From assembly GCF_029953635.1 (NCBI RefSeq), contig NZ_CP124543.1, positions 2,707,455-2,771,454 of the forward strand: a DNA stretch of 64,000 nucleotides, read 5' to 3'. The notes under the pieces were generated by a model. It did not search any database, was not told the origin of the DNA, and saw nothing but the letters and a program-made list of their open reading frames with translations. Each line of letters starts with the position of its first letter. Positions within the stretch are counted from its first letter, which is position 1. The stretch comes from Halotia branconii CENA392 (GTDB lineage: Bacteria; Cyanobacteriota; Cyanobacteriia; Cyanobacteriales; Nostocaceae). The position numbers and the translations under genes were made by a program. Shown here in pieces: positions 7,979 through 17,350 of the stretch.

Positions 7979-9424
7979 CTAATTACGATGCCATCTAGTG
8001 CCATCACGGCTATCTATTAAAGTAATTCCTTGTGCTAGTAGTTCATCACGAATGCGATCGCCTTCGGCAAAATTCTTGGCTTGACGTGCTTGTTGCCTTT
8101 GTTGAATTTTTGTCTCAATTTCGGCATCGCTTAAACCTCCACTGGGAGAGGTTTCTAATTCTAGCTTGGCTTCTAAACCTAAGACTTCAGCCAAAGTGAC
8201 AAGTGTTTGCCACTGTTTTTTTAATTCCTCTGCTGGTGTTGCAGTTTTTCCTTGATGAACTATAATGTTTCCTTCGCGGCGGAGTTCTTTGGCTAATTCA
8301 AACAACACAGTTAAACCACCAGGAAAATTAAAGTCATCATTTACAGATGCTTGAAAACGTTCTACGATTTCCGGGATTAGGGAAGCAGTTTCCATTTGCC
8401 AACCAAGTTTTTCACCGTATTCGTAACCAAAAAGTAAACCTTCCTTGAGAGTGTGCCAAGCATTTGTTTTATCAGCGATCGCTTCATCTGTAAAATCAAT
8501 TGGTGTGCGATATTGTGCCATTAACACAAGTAACCGCACCGCCATTGGCTCAACTCCTCGATTTAGCAAGTCGCGAATGGTAGTAAAGTTGCCTAGAGAT
8601 TTAGACATTTTTTCACCATCAACTTTGACCATGCCGTTATGCATCCAGTAAAGCGCTAGAGGTTTGCCGGTGACAGCTTCTGACTGAGCAATTTCATTTT
8701 CATGATGAGGGAAAATTAAGTCTTCACCGCCAGCATGGATATCAATAGTTTCGCCTAAGCGATCGCGCACCATCGCGGAGCATTCAATATGCCAACCTGG
8801 ACGACCTTCACCCCAAGGTGATTTCCAAGCGGGTTCTCCCGGTCTGGCGGCTTTCCATAAAGCAAAATCAAAGGGGTCTTTCTTTTTTTGATATTCTGGA
8901 TCTTTGACTTGTACGCGATCGCTTGCGCCGACTTGCAAATCTTCTAACTTACGTCTTGATAGCTTGCCGTACTCAGAAAATTGCCGCACTGCATAATAAA
9001 CATCGCCGTCAGCAGGGTAAGCATAACCTTTGTGTTCCAACTCATGAATTAACCGCTGAATGCCGTTCATGGTGTGGGTAGCGCGGGGATATTCATCGGC
9101 TTCTTTGATTCCCAACCGTGCCATATCCTCAAAATATGCTTTGATAAAGCGATCGGCTACTTCTTCCATTGAAGAATGTTCTTGCCGCGATCGGTTGAGA
9201 ATTTTGTCATCAATATCAGTAAAATTTTGGACATAACGAACTTCATAGCCGATAAATTGAAGATATCGACGCACTACATCCCAAACAATACAAGCTCTAG
9301 CATGACCCAAATGGCAAAAATCATATACCGTCACGCCGCAGTAATACATCTTAACCTTGCCTGGTTCGACTGTTGTAAACGGTTCCTGACGACGAGTGAG
9401 GGTATTGTAAAGAGTTAAGGTCAT
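7979..9424 (-). CDS. cysS: Cysteinyl-tRNA synthetase
   Basis: Class I synthetase of 481 aa, the usual length, charging tRNA-Cys with cysteine using ATP. The N-terminus has '[18 protein letters not shown]', which contains the zinc-ligand Cys and the HIGH-type motif HLGH. 'WHIECSAM' and '[18 protein letters not shown]' carry the remaining zinc ligands, and EKMSKSLGN near residue 270 is the KMSKS loop. The C-terminal anticodon-binding helix region ends in 'GTRWHRN'. The gene starts ATG at 9424 and stands alone. Confidence 0.97.
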   Translation of the reverse strand: MTLTLYNTLTRRQEPFTTVEPGKVKMYYCGVTVYDFCHLGHARACIVWDVVRRYLQFIGYEVRYVQNFTDIDDKILNRSRQEHSSMEEVADRFIKAYFEDMARLGIKEADEYPRATHTMNGIQRLIHELEHKGYAYPADGDVYYAVRQFSEYGKLSRRKLEDLQVGASDRVQVKDPEYQKKKDPFDFALWKAARPGEPAWKSPWGEGRPGWHIECSAMVRDRLGETIDIHAGGEDLIFPHHENEIAQSEAVTGKPLALYWMHNGMVKVDGEKMSKSLGNFTTIRDLLNRGVEPMAVRLLVLMAQYRTPIDFTDEAIADKTNAWHTLKEGLLFGYEYGEKLGWQMETASLIPEIVERFQASVNDDFNFPGGLTVLFELAKELRREGNIIVHQGKTATPAEELKKQWQTLVTLAEVLGLEAKLELETSPSGGLSDAEIETKIQQRQQARQAKNFAEGDRIRDELLAQGITLIDSRDGTRWHRN

Positions 9425-9727
9425 AACAGAGTAATTCTGAAATATAGAGAGATACGCAATAATAAAGTAAAGCAGCTGTGAAGACAGTCCAACATCCCTA
9501 TGCTAGTACAGTATGGCGTAAATAAAGCCATCACTATCAACAGTTCAAAAGCCCAAATTATCATAAGTCTTTTGACTTCCAACGACCTGTGCTAGTGTTT
9601 TCTGGACTATCTGCGCTACCTTTTTACAGTGAACAGGTATCAAGTATCTTTGAACTGATAACTGATAACTGATTTCCCCCAACAGTGTCTACAAAATTGT
9701 TTCCTTTGATTTTTTGATAATAGCGCT
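9425..9727. other. Divergent intergenic region between cysS and cobW
   Basis: No gene seen. It holds AT-rich sequence and a run of 'AACTGATAACTGATAACTGA' type (about 9650-9675), related to the repeat at 3577-3645. No T-box leader for cysS was recognised. Confidence 0.4.
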
Positions 9728-10831
9728 ATGCAATCAGCCATTACTCCCGAATCTCAAGCAATGGATGCGCCCAAACAAGGAATGCCAGTAACGATTATTA
9801 CTGGATTTCTCGGTAGTGGCAAGACTACTTTACTTAATCATATTCTTAGTAACCAGCAAGGGCTAAAAACTGCTGTTTTAGTCAACGAATTTGGCGAAAT
9901 AGGTATTGACAACGAGTTAATTGTTTCCACTGAAGAAAATATGGTGGAACTTAATAACGGTTGTATTTGTTGCACTATTAATACTGATTTAGTAGATGCT
10001 GTTTACAAAGTTTTAGAACGCCAAGAAAATCTCGATTATTTAGTCGTAGAAACCACAGGATTAGCTGATCCTTTACCTGTTGCCTTGACATTTCTCGGTA
10101 CAGAATTACGAGATTTAACTCGTCTCGATTCAATTATCACTGTAGTAGACGCAGCCAATTACAGCTTAGATTTATTCAATTCCCAGGCAGCTCACAGCCA
10201 AATTTCCTACGGTGATATCATTTTGCTAAACAAGGCAGATTTAGTTGATGAAGCCGCTTTGACTGAGTTAGAAAGAAAAATTAGCGAAGTCAAAGAAGAT
10301 GCGAGAATCATTCGCACCACGCGATCGCAAGTGCCATTGCCATTAATTCTCAGTGTAGGTCTGTTCGAGTCTGACAAGTATTTTGACACTGTTGATGAGC
10401 ATGACCACCATGATCACGATCATCATGATCATGATCATGATCATTCAACATGCGGTCACGACCATCACGATCATGATCACCATGAACATCACCACCATTC
10501 TGATCACTTAGAAAATGATGGTTTTACCTCCATATCCTTCGAGAGTGACAAGCCTTTAGCCATCAGGAAGTTTCAATTTTTCTTAGATAATCAGCTGCCC
10601 TCCAATATTTTCCGCGCCAAGGGGATTATGTGGTTTGATGAAAGTCCCAAGCGTCATATTTTCCACTTGTGCGGTAAACGCTTTACCTTAGACGATGATG
10701 AGTGGAAAGGTAAACCAAAAAACCAGCTAGTGCTGATTGGTCAAAATCTAGATCGTGAAACTTTAATAACTCAGCTAGAAAATTGTGTTTGTCTACCTTC
10801 TACCAATCGAGGCAAAGGCTTTGGTAAATAA
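9728..10831 (+). CDS. COG0523/CobW-family GTP-binding metal chaperone, His-rich
   Basis: A 367-aa P-loop GTPase. GFLGSGKTTLL (about 27-37) is Walker A, and GCICCTIN (about 78-85) is the CxCC metal site that defines the COG0523 family. NKADLVDE is the G4 base-recognition motif, and a CobW C-terminal domain follows from about residue 270. Between the domains (about 220-260) is a loop extremely rich in His and Asp with repeated HDHDH, a likely zinc (or cobalt/nickel) store. Such proteins act as metallochaperones; the ZNG1/YeiR branch is zinc-linked and the original CobW is cobalamin-linked. A B12-controlled locus lies convergently next to it, but that does not fix the metal. No clear Zur box was seen. 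Confidence 0.85.
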   Translation: MQSAITPESQAMDAPKQGMPVTIITGFLGSGKTTLLNHILSNQQGLKTAVLVNEFGEIGIDNELIVSTEENMVELNNGCICCTINTDLVDAVYKVLERQENLDYLVVETTGLADPLPVALTFLGTELRDLTRLDSIITVVDAANYSLDLFNSQAAHSQISYGDIILLNKADLVDEAALTELERKISEVKEDARIIRTTRSQVPLPLILSVGLFESDKYFDTVDEHDHHDHDHHDHDHDHSTCGHDHHDHDHHEHHHHSDHLENDGFTSISFESDKPLAIRKFQFFLDNQLPSNIFRAKGIMWFDESPKRHIFHLCGKRFTLDDDEWKGKPKNQLVLIGQNLDRETLITQLENCVCLPSTNRGKGFGK

Positions 10832-10860
10832 TTGACATTCTCCATACACTTTAGAGGCTC

Positions 10861-10893
10861 AGATCCCCGACTTCTCAAAGAAGTCGGGGATCT
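10861..10893 (+). terminator. Perfect hairpin between convergent cobW and cobK
   Basis: Fifteen-base perfect arms AGATCCCCGACTTCT (10861-10875) and AGAAGTCGGGGATCT (10879-10893) with loop CAA. It is preceded by GGCTC and followed by TGTTG, and could serve both flanking genes. The same element recurs at 19422-19454 with a compensated base-pair change. Confidence 0.75.
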
Positions 10894-10958
10894 TGTTGCT
10901 ATTTCTTTGTGTTCTTAGTGCCTTTGTGGTTTAATTTTCCATTACTTCTGCGTAAGTC

Positions 10959-11717
10959 CTAAGTGCGATCGCTATCTAACTTTTCCAGCAACCATGCCAA
11001 AGCACCATCAACAGTTGTGACTTGCTCTCCTGGTGGTGTAGCTGGACGATTTACCATAACAACTTGTAATCCCAGTTCTCTAGCTGCAATAATTTTGGCG
11101 TAGGTGGCATTACCACCACTATTTTTGCTGACTATAGTATCAATGTTGTGGTGAATCAGAATTTCTCTTTCATTATCCAAAGCAAAGGGACCGCGATCGC
11201 ACAATATCATTCCTGGCGGAATTACAGCATCAGCACTGGGAGGGTCAATCATCCGCATTAAAAACCAAATTTTTTCTAAGTCAGCAAAAGCACTAAGTTC
11301 TTGTCTACCGACTGTTAAAAATACGCGCTGTGCTTGGTTTTCTAAAGTAGCAGCAGCAACTTCACTATTTTCCACTTCAATCCAGCGATCGCCATTAACT
11401 TGTTGCCAAGGCGGGCGGATTAACATCAAATGAGGTATTCTCACTTCTCTAGCCGCTGCTATTGCATTCTCAGAAATTTGACTAGCAAAGGGATGAGTAG
11501 CGTCGATTAATAAGTCGATCTGCATCTGACGCAGATAGTTAACTAATCCAGTCACACCGCCAAAACCCCCAATACGGACATTACCGACCGGGATTGAGGG
11601 GTTATGGGTGCGTCCTGCAAGAGAAGCGATCGCCTCAATTCCGGGAATATTCACAACTTTGGCAGTCAATTCTGCGGCATCTTTAATACCACCAAGAATC
11701 AAAACGCGCATGACCAT
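10959..11717 (-). CDS. cobK: Cobalt-precorrin-6A reductase
   Basis: A 252-aa protein of the CobK/CbiJ family, which reduces (cobalt-)precorrin-6A to the 6B form with NAD(P)H in corrin ring synthesis. Family hallmarks are the N-terminal 'VLILGGIKDAAELTAKV', 'DLLIDATHPFASQISENA' near residue 90, 'VFLTVGRQEL' near 135 and 'IVSKNSGGNATYAKI' near 195, ending with 'VNRPATPPG'. It lies downstream of the DUF1636 gene in the same direction, and both follow a cobalamin riboswitch, so B12-repressed expression is likely. Start is ATG at 11717; an in-frame ATG two codons later is equally possible. Confidence 0.93.
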   Translation of the reverse strand: MVMRVLILGGIKDAAELTAKVVNIPGIEAIASLAGRTHNPSIPVGNVRIGGFGGVTGLVNYLRQMQIDLLIDATHPFASQISENAIAAAREVRIPHLMLIRPPWQQVNGDRWIEVENSEVAAATLENQAQRVFLTVGRQELSAFADLEKIWFLMRMIDPPSADAVIPPGMILCDRGPFALDNEREILIHHNIDTIVSKNSGGNATYAKIIAARELGLQVVMVNRPATPPGEQVTTVDGALAWLLEKLDSDRT

Positions 11718-11855
11718 GTTTTCTCTGCGTTATCTGCTCGTAGATAGCTTTTTACCTTCTGCCTACTGGTCACTGAGCGTCTTGTACTGACTTGTGCTGA
11801 GCTAGCAGAAGTCAGTCAAAACACTTCCCCCTGCTCCCTGCTCCCCTGCCTTTTT

Positions 11856-12269
11856 CTACAAGGGTGGAATCTTTGCTAAAATTCCCTTTTTCAGCGGTTC
11901 AGGCCGCTCTGACCAAGGTAGCAAACCATCAGATTTAGCGTAGTATTGACCGGCACATTCGAGTACAGCAGCTGCACTGTCATCAACAGTTAAATCACCA
12001 AAAAGATAAGTTAATTTACCTTTAGCAGCAAAAGCAACAACGCAAGAACGGTTACAAGCACTCATGCATTCTACTTCTTGGATCGGAAATTGATCTTGCA
12101 AGTCCCAATTTTGTGCTAGGTGCTGAAGATGCTGTAATAGTTTTTGACCTCCACTTTCACCCAGACGTTTTCCATCTTGCCAAGTACTGGCACAGGTTTT
12201 GCACACAAATAAAGTGTGAGAGGCGACACCTAAAGAATTACTAAGGGAAATGTCAGCAGTAGCAGTCAT
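11856..12269 (-). CDS. DUF1636 family metal-binding (2Fe-2S ferredoxin-like) protein
   Basis: A 137-aa protein with four cysteines arranged as CKTC (about 23-26) and CMSACNRSC (about 68-76), the DUF1636 pattern. The pattern resembles thioredoxin-like [2Fe-2S] ferredoxins. Members are repeatedly found with cobalamin genes. Here the gene starts just after a cobalamin riboswitch and precedes cobK, which supports a role in corrinoid synthesis or cobalt handling, perhaps as electron donor. The exact reaction is unknown. The 138-base gap to cobK contains short CCCTGCTCC repeats. Confidence 0.85.
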   Translation of the reverse strand: MTATADISLSNSLGVASHTLFVCKTCASTWQDGKRLGESGGQKLLQHLQHLAQNWDLQDQFPIQEVECMSACNRSCVVAFAAKGKLTYLFGDLTVDDSAAAVLECAGQYYAKSDGLLPWSERPEPLKKGILAKIPPL

Positions 12270-12308
12270 TTATCTGTACCTCGCAGATGTATAGGACTGA
12301 GTAGTATA

Positions 12309-12460
12309 TTTCGGCGGGCGTTCTGACTCAACTTAATTTAGGATTTTGAGTTAGCTAAAAATCTCAAATTAGTTCACAGTTGCGGGACAGTGCCGGATTT
12401 ACACCGAACTTTCCCCCTTACCTCTGGTAGCTCAATACCACCAGAACCGAAACGTCCATC
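12309..12460 (-). promoter_or_regulatory. Cobalamin (B12) riboswitch
   Basis: Read on the minus strand, the leader contains 'GGTGTAAATCCGGCACTG', then 'TCCCGCAACTGTG', the B12-box core, and ends with 'GTCAGAACGCCCGCC', the usual 3' part of the aptamer. A paired region 'GGTTCTGGTGGTATTGAG' starts it. It lies directly upstream of the DUF1636 gene (start 12269), which cobK follows. Adenosylcobalamin binding is expected to lower their expression. The switching stem was not resolved. Confidence 0.92.
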
Positions 12461-12481
12461 ATAACACCAATATTTAGTGGT

Positions 12482-12838
12482 TCACGTTGTTCTAATCCGT
12501 CGCAGAAACTCGATGTTCAACTCTAGCTTCTCTCCTAGCCACAAAGAATTTTTTGTATGATCTGCGACATCATCACCCGTCTCAGGATGAACTAAGATAT
12601 CTAATCCTTCCCGATTAAGCATTAACCACGGGACAATCTGACCAAATTGATCCAATGAAAATATAACTTGATACATTCCTTTGGGATGTGGACCAATTGG
12701 GTTGTCATGCCAGCGCCCAAGCTGTACGTCAAATTTAGCGTTCAGTTCTGATCGTACACGCGCAGCCTGTTCACGGCTAGCATTATCGTAGTAAATATGA
12801 GCGTGAAAAATAGTGATTGTAATAGTACTTTCTGCCAT
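12482..12838 (-). CDS. DOPA 4,5-dioxygenase family protein
   Basis: A 118-aa protein of the DOPA_dioxygenase family. The motifs are 'FHAHIYYD' near residue 10 (putative metal His residues), 'GRWHDNPIGPHPKGMYQV' in the centre, and 'ILVHPETGDDVADH' near residue 80. Fungal and some bacterial relatives open the ring of L-DOPA extradiolically to give betalamic or muscaflavin-type products; the native substrate of most bacterial members is unknown. It follows the GTPase gene in the same direction after 11 bases and may be cotranscribed with it. Homology is clear; the substrate is not. Confidence 0.85.
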   Translation of the reverse strand: MAESTITITIFHAHIYYDNASREQAARVRSELNAKFDVQLGRWHDNPIGPHPKGMYQVIFSLDQFGQIVPWLMLNREGLDILVHPETGDDVADHTKNSLWLGEKLELNIEFLRRIRTT

Positions 12839-12849
12839 AACTCTCAGCT

Positions 12850-14181
12850 TTACGTGATTTTTTTAAACCGTTCTTTGGCTTCTTGAAATGCTTCTTGCAT
12901 CACTAACTGAATTTTTTGAGGATCGGGTCTCTTACCACCCATTAAATCACCAAAGTAAACACAAGCCCCTTCACCTAAAGCCCAGGTGTAAGCAGCTGCC
13001 CAAGAAGCTGCTATAACACTGCCAAAACCAGGAATAAATTTAATTAATTCTCGTGCTACAGCTTGTGCTACAAATCCCCCTGCGATCGCACTGACAACTC
13101 CCCCAGCCTGAGATGGTGTTAATATTTGCCCGTACAGTTTTCCCAACAGTCCCACCATTGAGACTTGTAAGGCAGTTAGAACGGGCATTGTAGTAAAAGG
13201 TAATGGTACAGCGGCCAGTGTGGCTGCCATGATTGCAAATGGTAAAATATAACGCCGTCCGGCATCTCGGTAGAGGTTGCCTAATTGTTCACCTGCTGTT
13301 TCATCTAATAATTGATAAATTGCCCGTGCTTCTGCTTCTGGTAGTAGTTCAGCGAGAGTATCTCTCAATGCCTCTAAACCATAAAATACCGGATTATAGC
13401 CATCTTCTTCTAAAGTGAAGTCAATTAGGACAGAGCGATCGCATAGGTTTGAAAAAGCTTGCTTAATTGCTGTAAAAGCTCTATTTACTTCCTCATATTC
13501 TGGCGGATAGGCAGGATGATCAGCTGTACCTGGAGGATAAATTTCATGCAAGCAAGTCACTACCAAAAGACAGGGGATTTCGGGATATTTTTGACGTAAT
13601 TCCTGGGTAATTTGCCGCAGCGTATCAGTGGCAAAATCATTAATTTTAACCGTCAGAATCAGGACTCTGGCACGGCGACTCGACTTTTGTAAATCGCCAA
13701 CTAATTCTTGAATGATTGCTTGAGTATTTTGTTTAACATCTCCTAACCCCACCGTATCTGTAAAAATGAACAACGGCAGATCATCTGAAGGATAAGCATA
13801 ACGCTGGGTGTGTTGTGTGTGGGGGCGAAATCCCTGACCGACAATTTCAGCAGAAACTCCGGTTAATCCCCGTACAATTGAACTTTTTCCCGCTTGGGGT
13901 TTGCCAATCAGCAGCGCCTCTGTGGTTGGTAGTTCGGCGCGGACTGTTGCTAAAATCTCTGCAACCTCAGTTTCGCTGACGCTAAACCATTGCACAACTG
14001 TCTGTGCTACTTGTTCAACGGGTAGCACTTGGATCAAATTTACCTTTGCTTGATTCCAAACACCAGCAATGCGGTTTTTCCAGGAATCATTAACTGATTT
14101 GGTTGCACCATCAGTTGGTTCACCGAACTGCTGAGAATCAGCTGATGGCAAGTCAGCATCATGTTGTTCAGTCATTGGCAA
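12850..14181 (-). CDS. Membrane-associated GTPase with DUF697 domain
   Basis: A 443-aa protein. After a variable 75-residue N-terminus comes an Era/dynamin-like G domain: GKPQAGKSS (about 92-100) as P-loop, 'FTDTVGLGD' as the DxxG switch, and 'VVTCLHE' where the NKxD base-recognition motif would be expected and is not canonical. From about residue 305 a DUF697 region has two or more hydrophobic Ala/Gly-rich segments ('AIMAATLAAVPLPF', 'VIAASWAAAYTWALGEG') that probably insert in a membrane. Function of this group is unknown. The stop lies 11 bases before the DOPA-dioxygenase-like gene. Confidence 0.8.
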   Translation of the reverse strand: MPMTEQHDADLPSADSQQFGEPTDGATKSVNDSWKNRIAGVWNQAKVNLIQVLPVEQVAQTVVQWFSVSETEVAEILATVRAELPTTEALLIGKPQAGKSSIVRGLTGVSAEIVGQGFRPHTQHTQRYAYPSDDLPLFIFTDTVGLGDVKQNTQAIIQELVGDLQKSSRRARVLILTVKINDFATDTLRQITQELRQKYPEIPCLLVVTCLHEIYPPGTADHPAYPPEYEEVNRAFTAIKQAFSNLCDRSVLIDFTLEEDGYNPVFYGLEALRDTLAELLPEAEARAIYQLLDETAGEQLGNLYRDAGRRYILPFAIMAATLAAVPLPFTTMPVLTALQVSMVGLLGKLYGQILTPSQAGGVVSAIAGGFVAQAVARELIKFIPGFGSVIAASWAAAYTWALGEGACVYFGDLMGGKRPDPQKIQLVMQEAFQEAKERFKKIT

Positions 14182-14357
14182 CAGAAAGATTGTAACTACA
14201 CCCTATCTGTCATTGTAGAGTGGTTCAGTCATCAGTAAACAGTGATGACTGGTAACTGTTCACTGTTAAAGCGATCGCCAAACCCTGACTAATCATTAAT
14301 CTCCTACACTAGAGTAGAAGTAGTGGTTCTTAAGATCTGTGGAAGATTACTTAGTGA

Positions 14358-15851
14358 ATGTTAATAAATGCCGAACTTCTGCTGCAATATCAACGCTGTA
14401 AGCGCCGATCTTTTTTAGATATTCATGATGACAAAAGTCAGCACGATGCCCCAAATGAGTTGTTGCTCAAACTACAACAAGATAAAAAGGCTCATCGTCA
14501 GGGAATTTTGGCAAATTTAACCTGTCAAAAACCAGATTATCCACGGGGGAACTGGGAAGCAGGGCAAGCAGCGACTTTGAAATTGATGCAGCAGGGAGTC
14601 GAGTACATCCATCAGGGAGTGCTGTTAGTTAGCAACGAGTTAGTAAATGAGGCCAGTGAATCCCTTAACTATAAAAAATATACTTTTCTTAGCCGTCCAG
14701 ATTTACTTGTAAAACAGCCAGGAAAGTCTTGCTTTGGTGATTGGATGTACGTTCCGGCAAATATCGAAATGGGTAAGCGTCCCAAGCAAGAATATCAAGT
14801 CGTCATTGCATTTCACGCCCAAGTTTTGGCAACAGTACAAGGAGTAATACCCCAAACAGCTTGGTTGTTATTGCGTAATAAAAATCCTAACTATGCCGTG
14901 GATCTAACAAAATGGATACCACAGATGCAACATATTTTAAAGGAGTTTATTCAAGTTGTAGATTCACCAGCTGCACCAGAGGTATTTATCGCTCGGCAAA
15001 AGTGTAATCTTTGTCATTGGTACAATCAATGTTATGCGATCGCTCAATCGCAAGAACATCTCTCTTTATTACCAGGAGTCACACCAATCCGCTACACTCA
15101 ACTCCAAGCTATATCCGTAAATACACTAGAATCTCTAGCTCATACCAATCCAATTATTCTAGAAAATCTCCTTGGTTTCGATGCCCAAGTAGCACCCAAG
15201 TTGGTAGTACAGGCTCAATCTGCATTGCAAAGACAGCCTTTGATCTTACCCAGTCCACCACCAATAGAAAATATTACATTTACGGCTCCAGTGGAGCTTT
15301 ATTTTGATATTGAGGCACAGCCAGACTTAGATTTAAATTATCTTTTAGGCGTGTTGGTTGTCGATAAGCAAAATAACACTGAACAGTTTTACTCGTTTTT
15401 AGCAGAAAATTTAGCAGAAGAAGAGTTAGTATGGCAGCAATTTTTAGATTTGGTTTGGCAATATCCCCAAGCGCCAATTTACCATTTTTGCGTCTACGAA
15501 TTTGATACAGTCAAACGATTAGCGAAACTTTATCACACTCCATATTCTTCAGTGCATCCGGTACTAAATCGGTTTGTTGACGTGTATGAACAATTAACCC
15601 AGAGTGTAGCATTACCTGTAGAAAGTTATGCCCTGAAAGCGATCGCCCGTTGGTTGGGTTTTGAATGGCATGATCAAGAAGCGAATGGTGCTAAGTGTAT
15701 TTATTGGTATGACCAATGGTTAACAACAGGCGATCGCACTTTGCTAGAGTTAATCCAACGCTACAACGAAGACGACTGCCGCGCTACTCGCCACGTCAAA
15801 GATTGGCTTGTCAACTTTATTGAAAATGAATATAATTTGCGACTGGCTTAA
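14358..15851 (+). CDS. TM0106 family RecB-like nuclease
   Basis: A 497-aa two-domain nuclease. The N-terminal RecB-like part has 'RCKRRSFLDIH' with an early Cys, a 'RPDLL' stretch near residue 117, and the late Cys cluster CNLCHWYNQC (about 217-226), an arrangement that binds a 4Fe-4S cluster in relatives. The C-terminal part (about 310-497) is an RNase-H-like 3'-5' exonuclease with DIEAQ (first acidic pair), 'CVYEFDTVKRL' and 'YNEDDCRAT' (DEDDy-type end). The family is thought to process DNA but lacks a defined role. No defence genes lie next to it. The catalytic Lys of the PD-(D/E)XK core was not clearly located. Confidence 0.8.
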   Translation: MLINAELLLQYQRCKRRSFLDIHDDKSQHDAPNELLLKLQQDKKAHRQGILANLTCQKPDYPRGNWEAGQAATLKLMQQGVEYIHQGVLLVSNELVNEASESLNYKKYTFLSRPDLLVKQPGKSCFGDWMYVPANIEMGKRPKQEYQVVIAFHAQVLATVQGVIPQTAWLLLRNKNPNYAVDLTKWIPQMQHILKEFIQVVDSPAAPEVFIARQKCNLCHWYNQCYAIAQSQEHLSLLPGVTPIRYTQLQAISVNTLESLAHTNPIILENLLGFDAQVAPKLVVQAQSALQRQPLILPSPPPIENITFTAPVELYFDIEAQPDLDLNYLLGVLVVDKQNNTEQFYSFLAENLAEEELVWQQFLDLVWQYPQAPIYHFCVYEFDTVKRLAKLYHTPYSSVHPVLNRFVDVYEQLTQSVALPVESYALKAIARWLGFEWHDQEANGAKCIYWYDQWLTTGDRTLLELIQRYNEDDCRATRHVKDWLVNFIENEYNLRLA

Positions 15852-15947
15852 GTAATTTCACAACTAAGATAGTGGCAAAAATGAAGCGATTAGTATAAAA
15901 ATTTAACTAAGAAATGTTACCCAGCAAGAAAACTTAGGAAAGGACAG

Positions 15948-17207
15948 ATGAAAAATCCCCGCGTTGTGATTGTCGGCGCTGGATTTGGTGGATTGCAAGC
16001 TGCCCAATCTTTAGCTAATTCTAAAGCAGATGTATTATTAATTGATCGCAATAACTATCACACTTTTGTACCACTGTTGTATCAAATTGCTACAGGACAA
16101 TTGGAACCTGAGCATATTGCTTACCCCATTCGGAAGATTTTACGACGATGCTCTTGGAAACAGTCTAACCAAAAGCCTCAACTGCGGTTTTTGATGGCTG
16201 AAGTAGAACGAGTTGATTTTTCAGCGCAAATCGTTGAGACTGATTCTTGTGCCATTCCTTATGACTTTTTAGTGCTAGCGACTGGCAGCCAAACCCAATT
16301 TTGGGGGGTTCCCGGAGCAGCCGAACATGCTTTTGCAATGAAAACCTTAGAAGAGGCGGTAACATTACGCAACCAAATTATCTCTTGTTTAGAAAAAGCT
16401 GTGCAGATATCTGATCCATTACAACGCCAACAATTGCTGACATTTACCGTTGTCGGCGGTGGCCCGACGGGTATAGAAATGGCGGGTGCTTTGGTGGAAA
16501 TGCTGCGCGGAAAATTGCGTCGGGATTATCCCACATTAGATTTAAGAGAAGTAAAACTAATTTTAGTGCAATCTGGCGATCGCTTATTAACTAATCTCCC
16601 TAAAAAATTAGGAATTTACACCCATAAGCGGTTACGTCAATTGGGAGTACAAATTTACTTGCAAACCAAAGTCAGCCAAGTTACTCCAAAATCTGTACAT
16701 TTTCCAGATCAAATAATTCCCAGTGCAACCGTCATCTGGACAGCCGGATTAACAGCCAATTCTCCCGAAACATCTGAGGATTTATCCAGCGCCAAGAAAG
16801 GAAAATTAATTGTTCAGCCCACTCTACAATTACTAGAGCAACACAATGTTTATGCCATTGGGGATCTTGCCTATGTGGAAAACAACGGTAAACCATTAAA
16901 TGGAGTTGCCCCAGAAGCATTACAGCAAGGTGTGGCTGTAGCAAGTAATATTAAACAGCAACTTCGAGGACAAGCGCCGCAGCCCTTTGATTATTTCAAC
17001 AAAGGTAGATTAGCAATTATTGGCTGCTATTCTGGTGTTGGCAAAATTGGCGTATTGGCCTTTACAGGCTTTTTAGCTTGGCTGATGTGGCTAGGAGTCC
17101 ACTTAGTTTATCTTCCTGGTTGGCGTAATCGCTTGCTAGTATTACTTACTTGGCTTTATACCTATTTATTAGGCGATCGCGCTGTGCGTTTGATTCTACC
17201 CCGTTAA
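15948..17207 (+). CDS. Type II NAD(P)H dehydrogenase (NDH-2)
   Basis: A 419-aa flavoprotein that oxidises NAD(P)H and reduces quinone without proton pumping, on the cytoplasmic face of the thylakoid or plasma membrane. GAGFGGLQAA (about 10-19) is the FAD Rossmann motif, 'LVLATGSQTQFWGVPG' the central FAD segment, GGGPTGIEMAGAL (about 170-182) the NAD(P)H Rossmann motif, and 'VYAIGDLAYVE' the FAD-contacting GD motif. The C-terminus has a hydrophobic segment ('VLAFTGFLAWLMWLGVHLVY') for membrane attachment. A GGAAAGGAC ribosome-binding site precedes the ATG. Cyanobacteria carry several paralogues (ndbA-C), and I cannot say which this is. Confidence 0.9.
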   Translation: MKNPRVVIVGAGFGGLQAAQSLANSKADVLLIDRNNYHTFVPLLYQIATGQLEPEHIAYPIRKILRRCSWKQSNQKPQLRFLMAEVERVDFSAQIVETDSCAIPYDFLVLATGSQTQFWGVPGAAEHAFAMKTLEEAVTLRNQIISCLEKAVQISDPLQRQQLLTFTVVGGGPTGIEMAGALVEMLRGKLRRDYPTLDLREVKLILVQSGDRLLTNLPKKLGIYTHKRLRQLGVQIYLQTKVSQVTPKSVHFPDQIIPSATVIWTAGLTANSPETSEDLSSAKKGKLIVQPTLQLLEQHNVYAIGDLAYVENNGKPLNGVAPEALQQGVAVASNIKQQLRGQAPQPFDYFNKGRLAIIGCYSGVGKIGVLAFTGFLAWLMWLGVHLVYLPGWRNRLLVLLTWLYTYLLGDRAVRLILPR

Positions 17208-17255
17208 AGGTGTTATAGCAGTTCCCACCCAATTACATAAGGTTGAAGTACATAA

Positions 17256-17316
17256 CCTAGCCCCTAGCCCCTAGCCCCTAATCCCTAGCCCCTAGCCCCT
17301 AGCCCCTAATCCCTAC
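17256..17316. repeat. Heptameric tandem repeat (STRR-like)
   Basis: Eight full 7-base units alternate as CCTAGCC (three) and CCTAATC (one), twice over, and end at CCTAC. Such short tandemly repeated heptamers are typical of heterocyst-forming cyanobacteria. Confidence 0.9.
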
Positions 17317-17350
17317 TAACCCCAGCAATTACATATTTGGAGTTATAGTA

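Noticed and set aside
14358..15851. Part of a defence or CRISPR-Cas system (Cas4-like nuclease)
   Set aside because: The gene matches the TM0106 family with a C-terminal DEDD domain, and no cas genes or repeats lie near.
17256..17316. Possible iteron or CRISPR repeat
   Set aside because: Seven-base units without spacers, typical STRR; no replication gene nearby.
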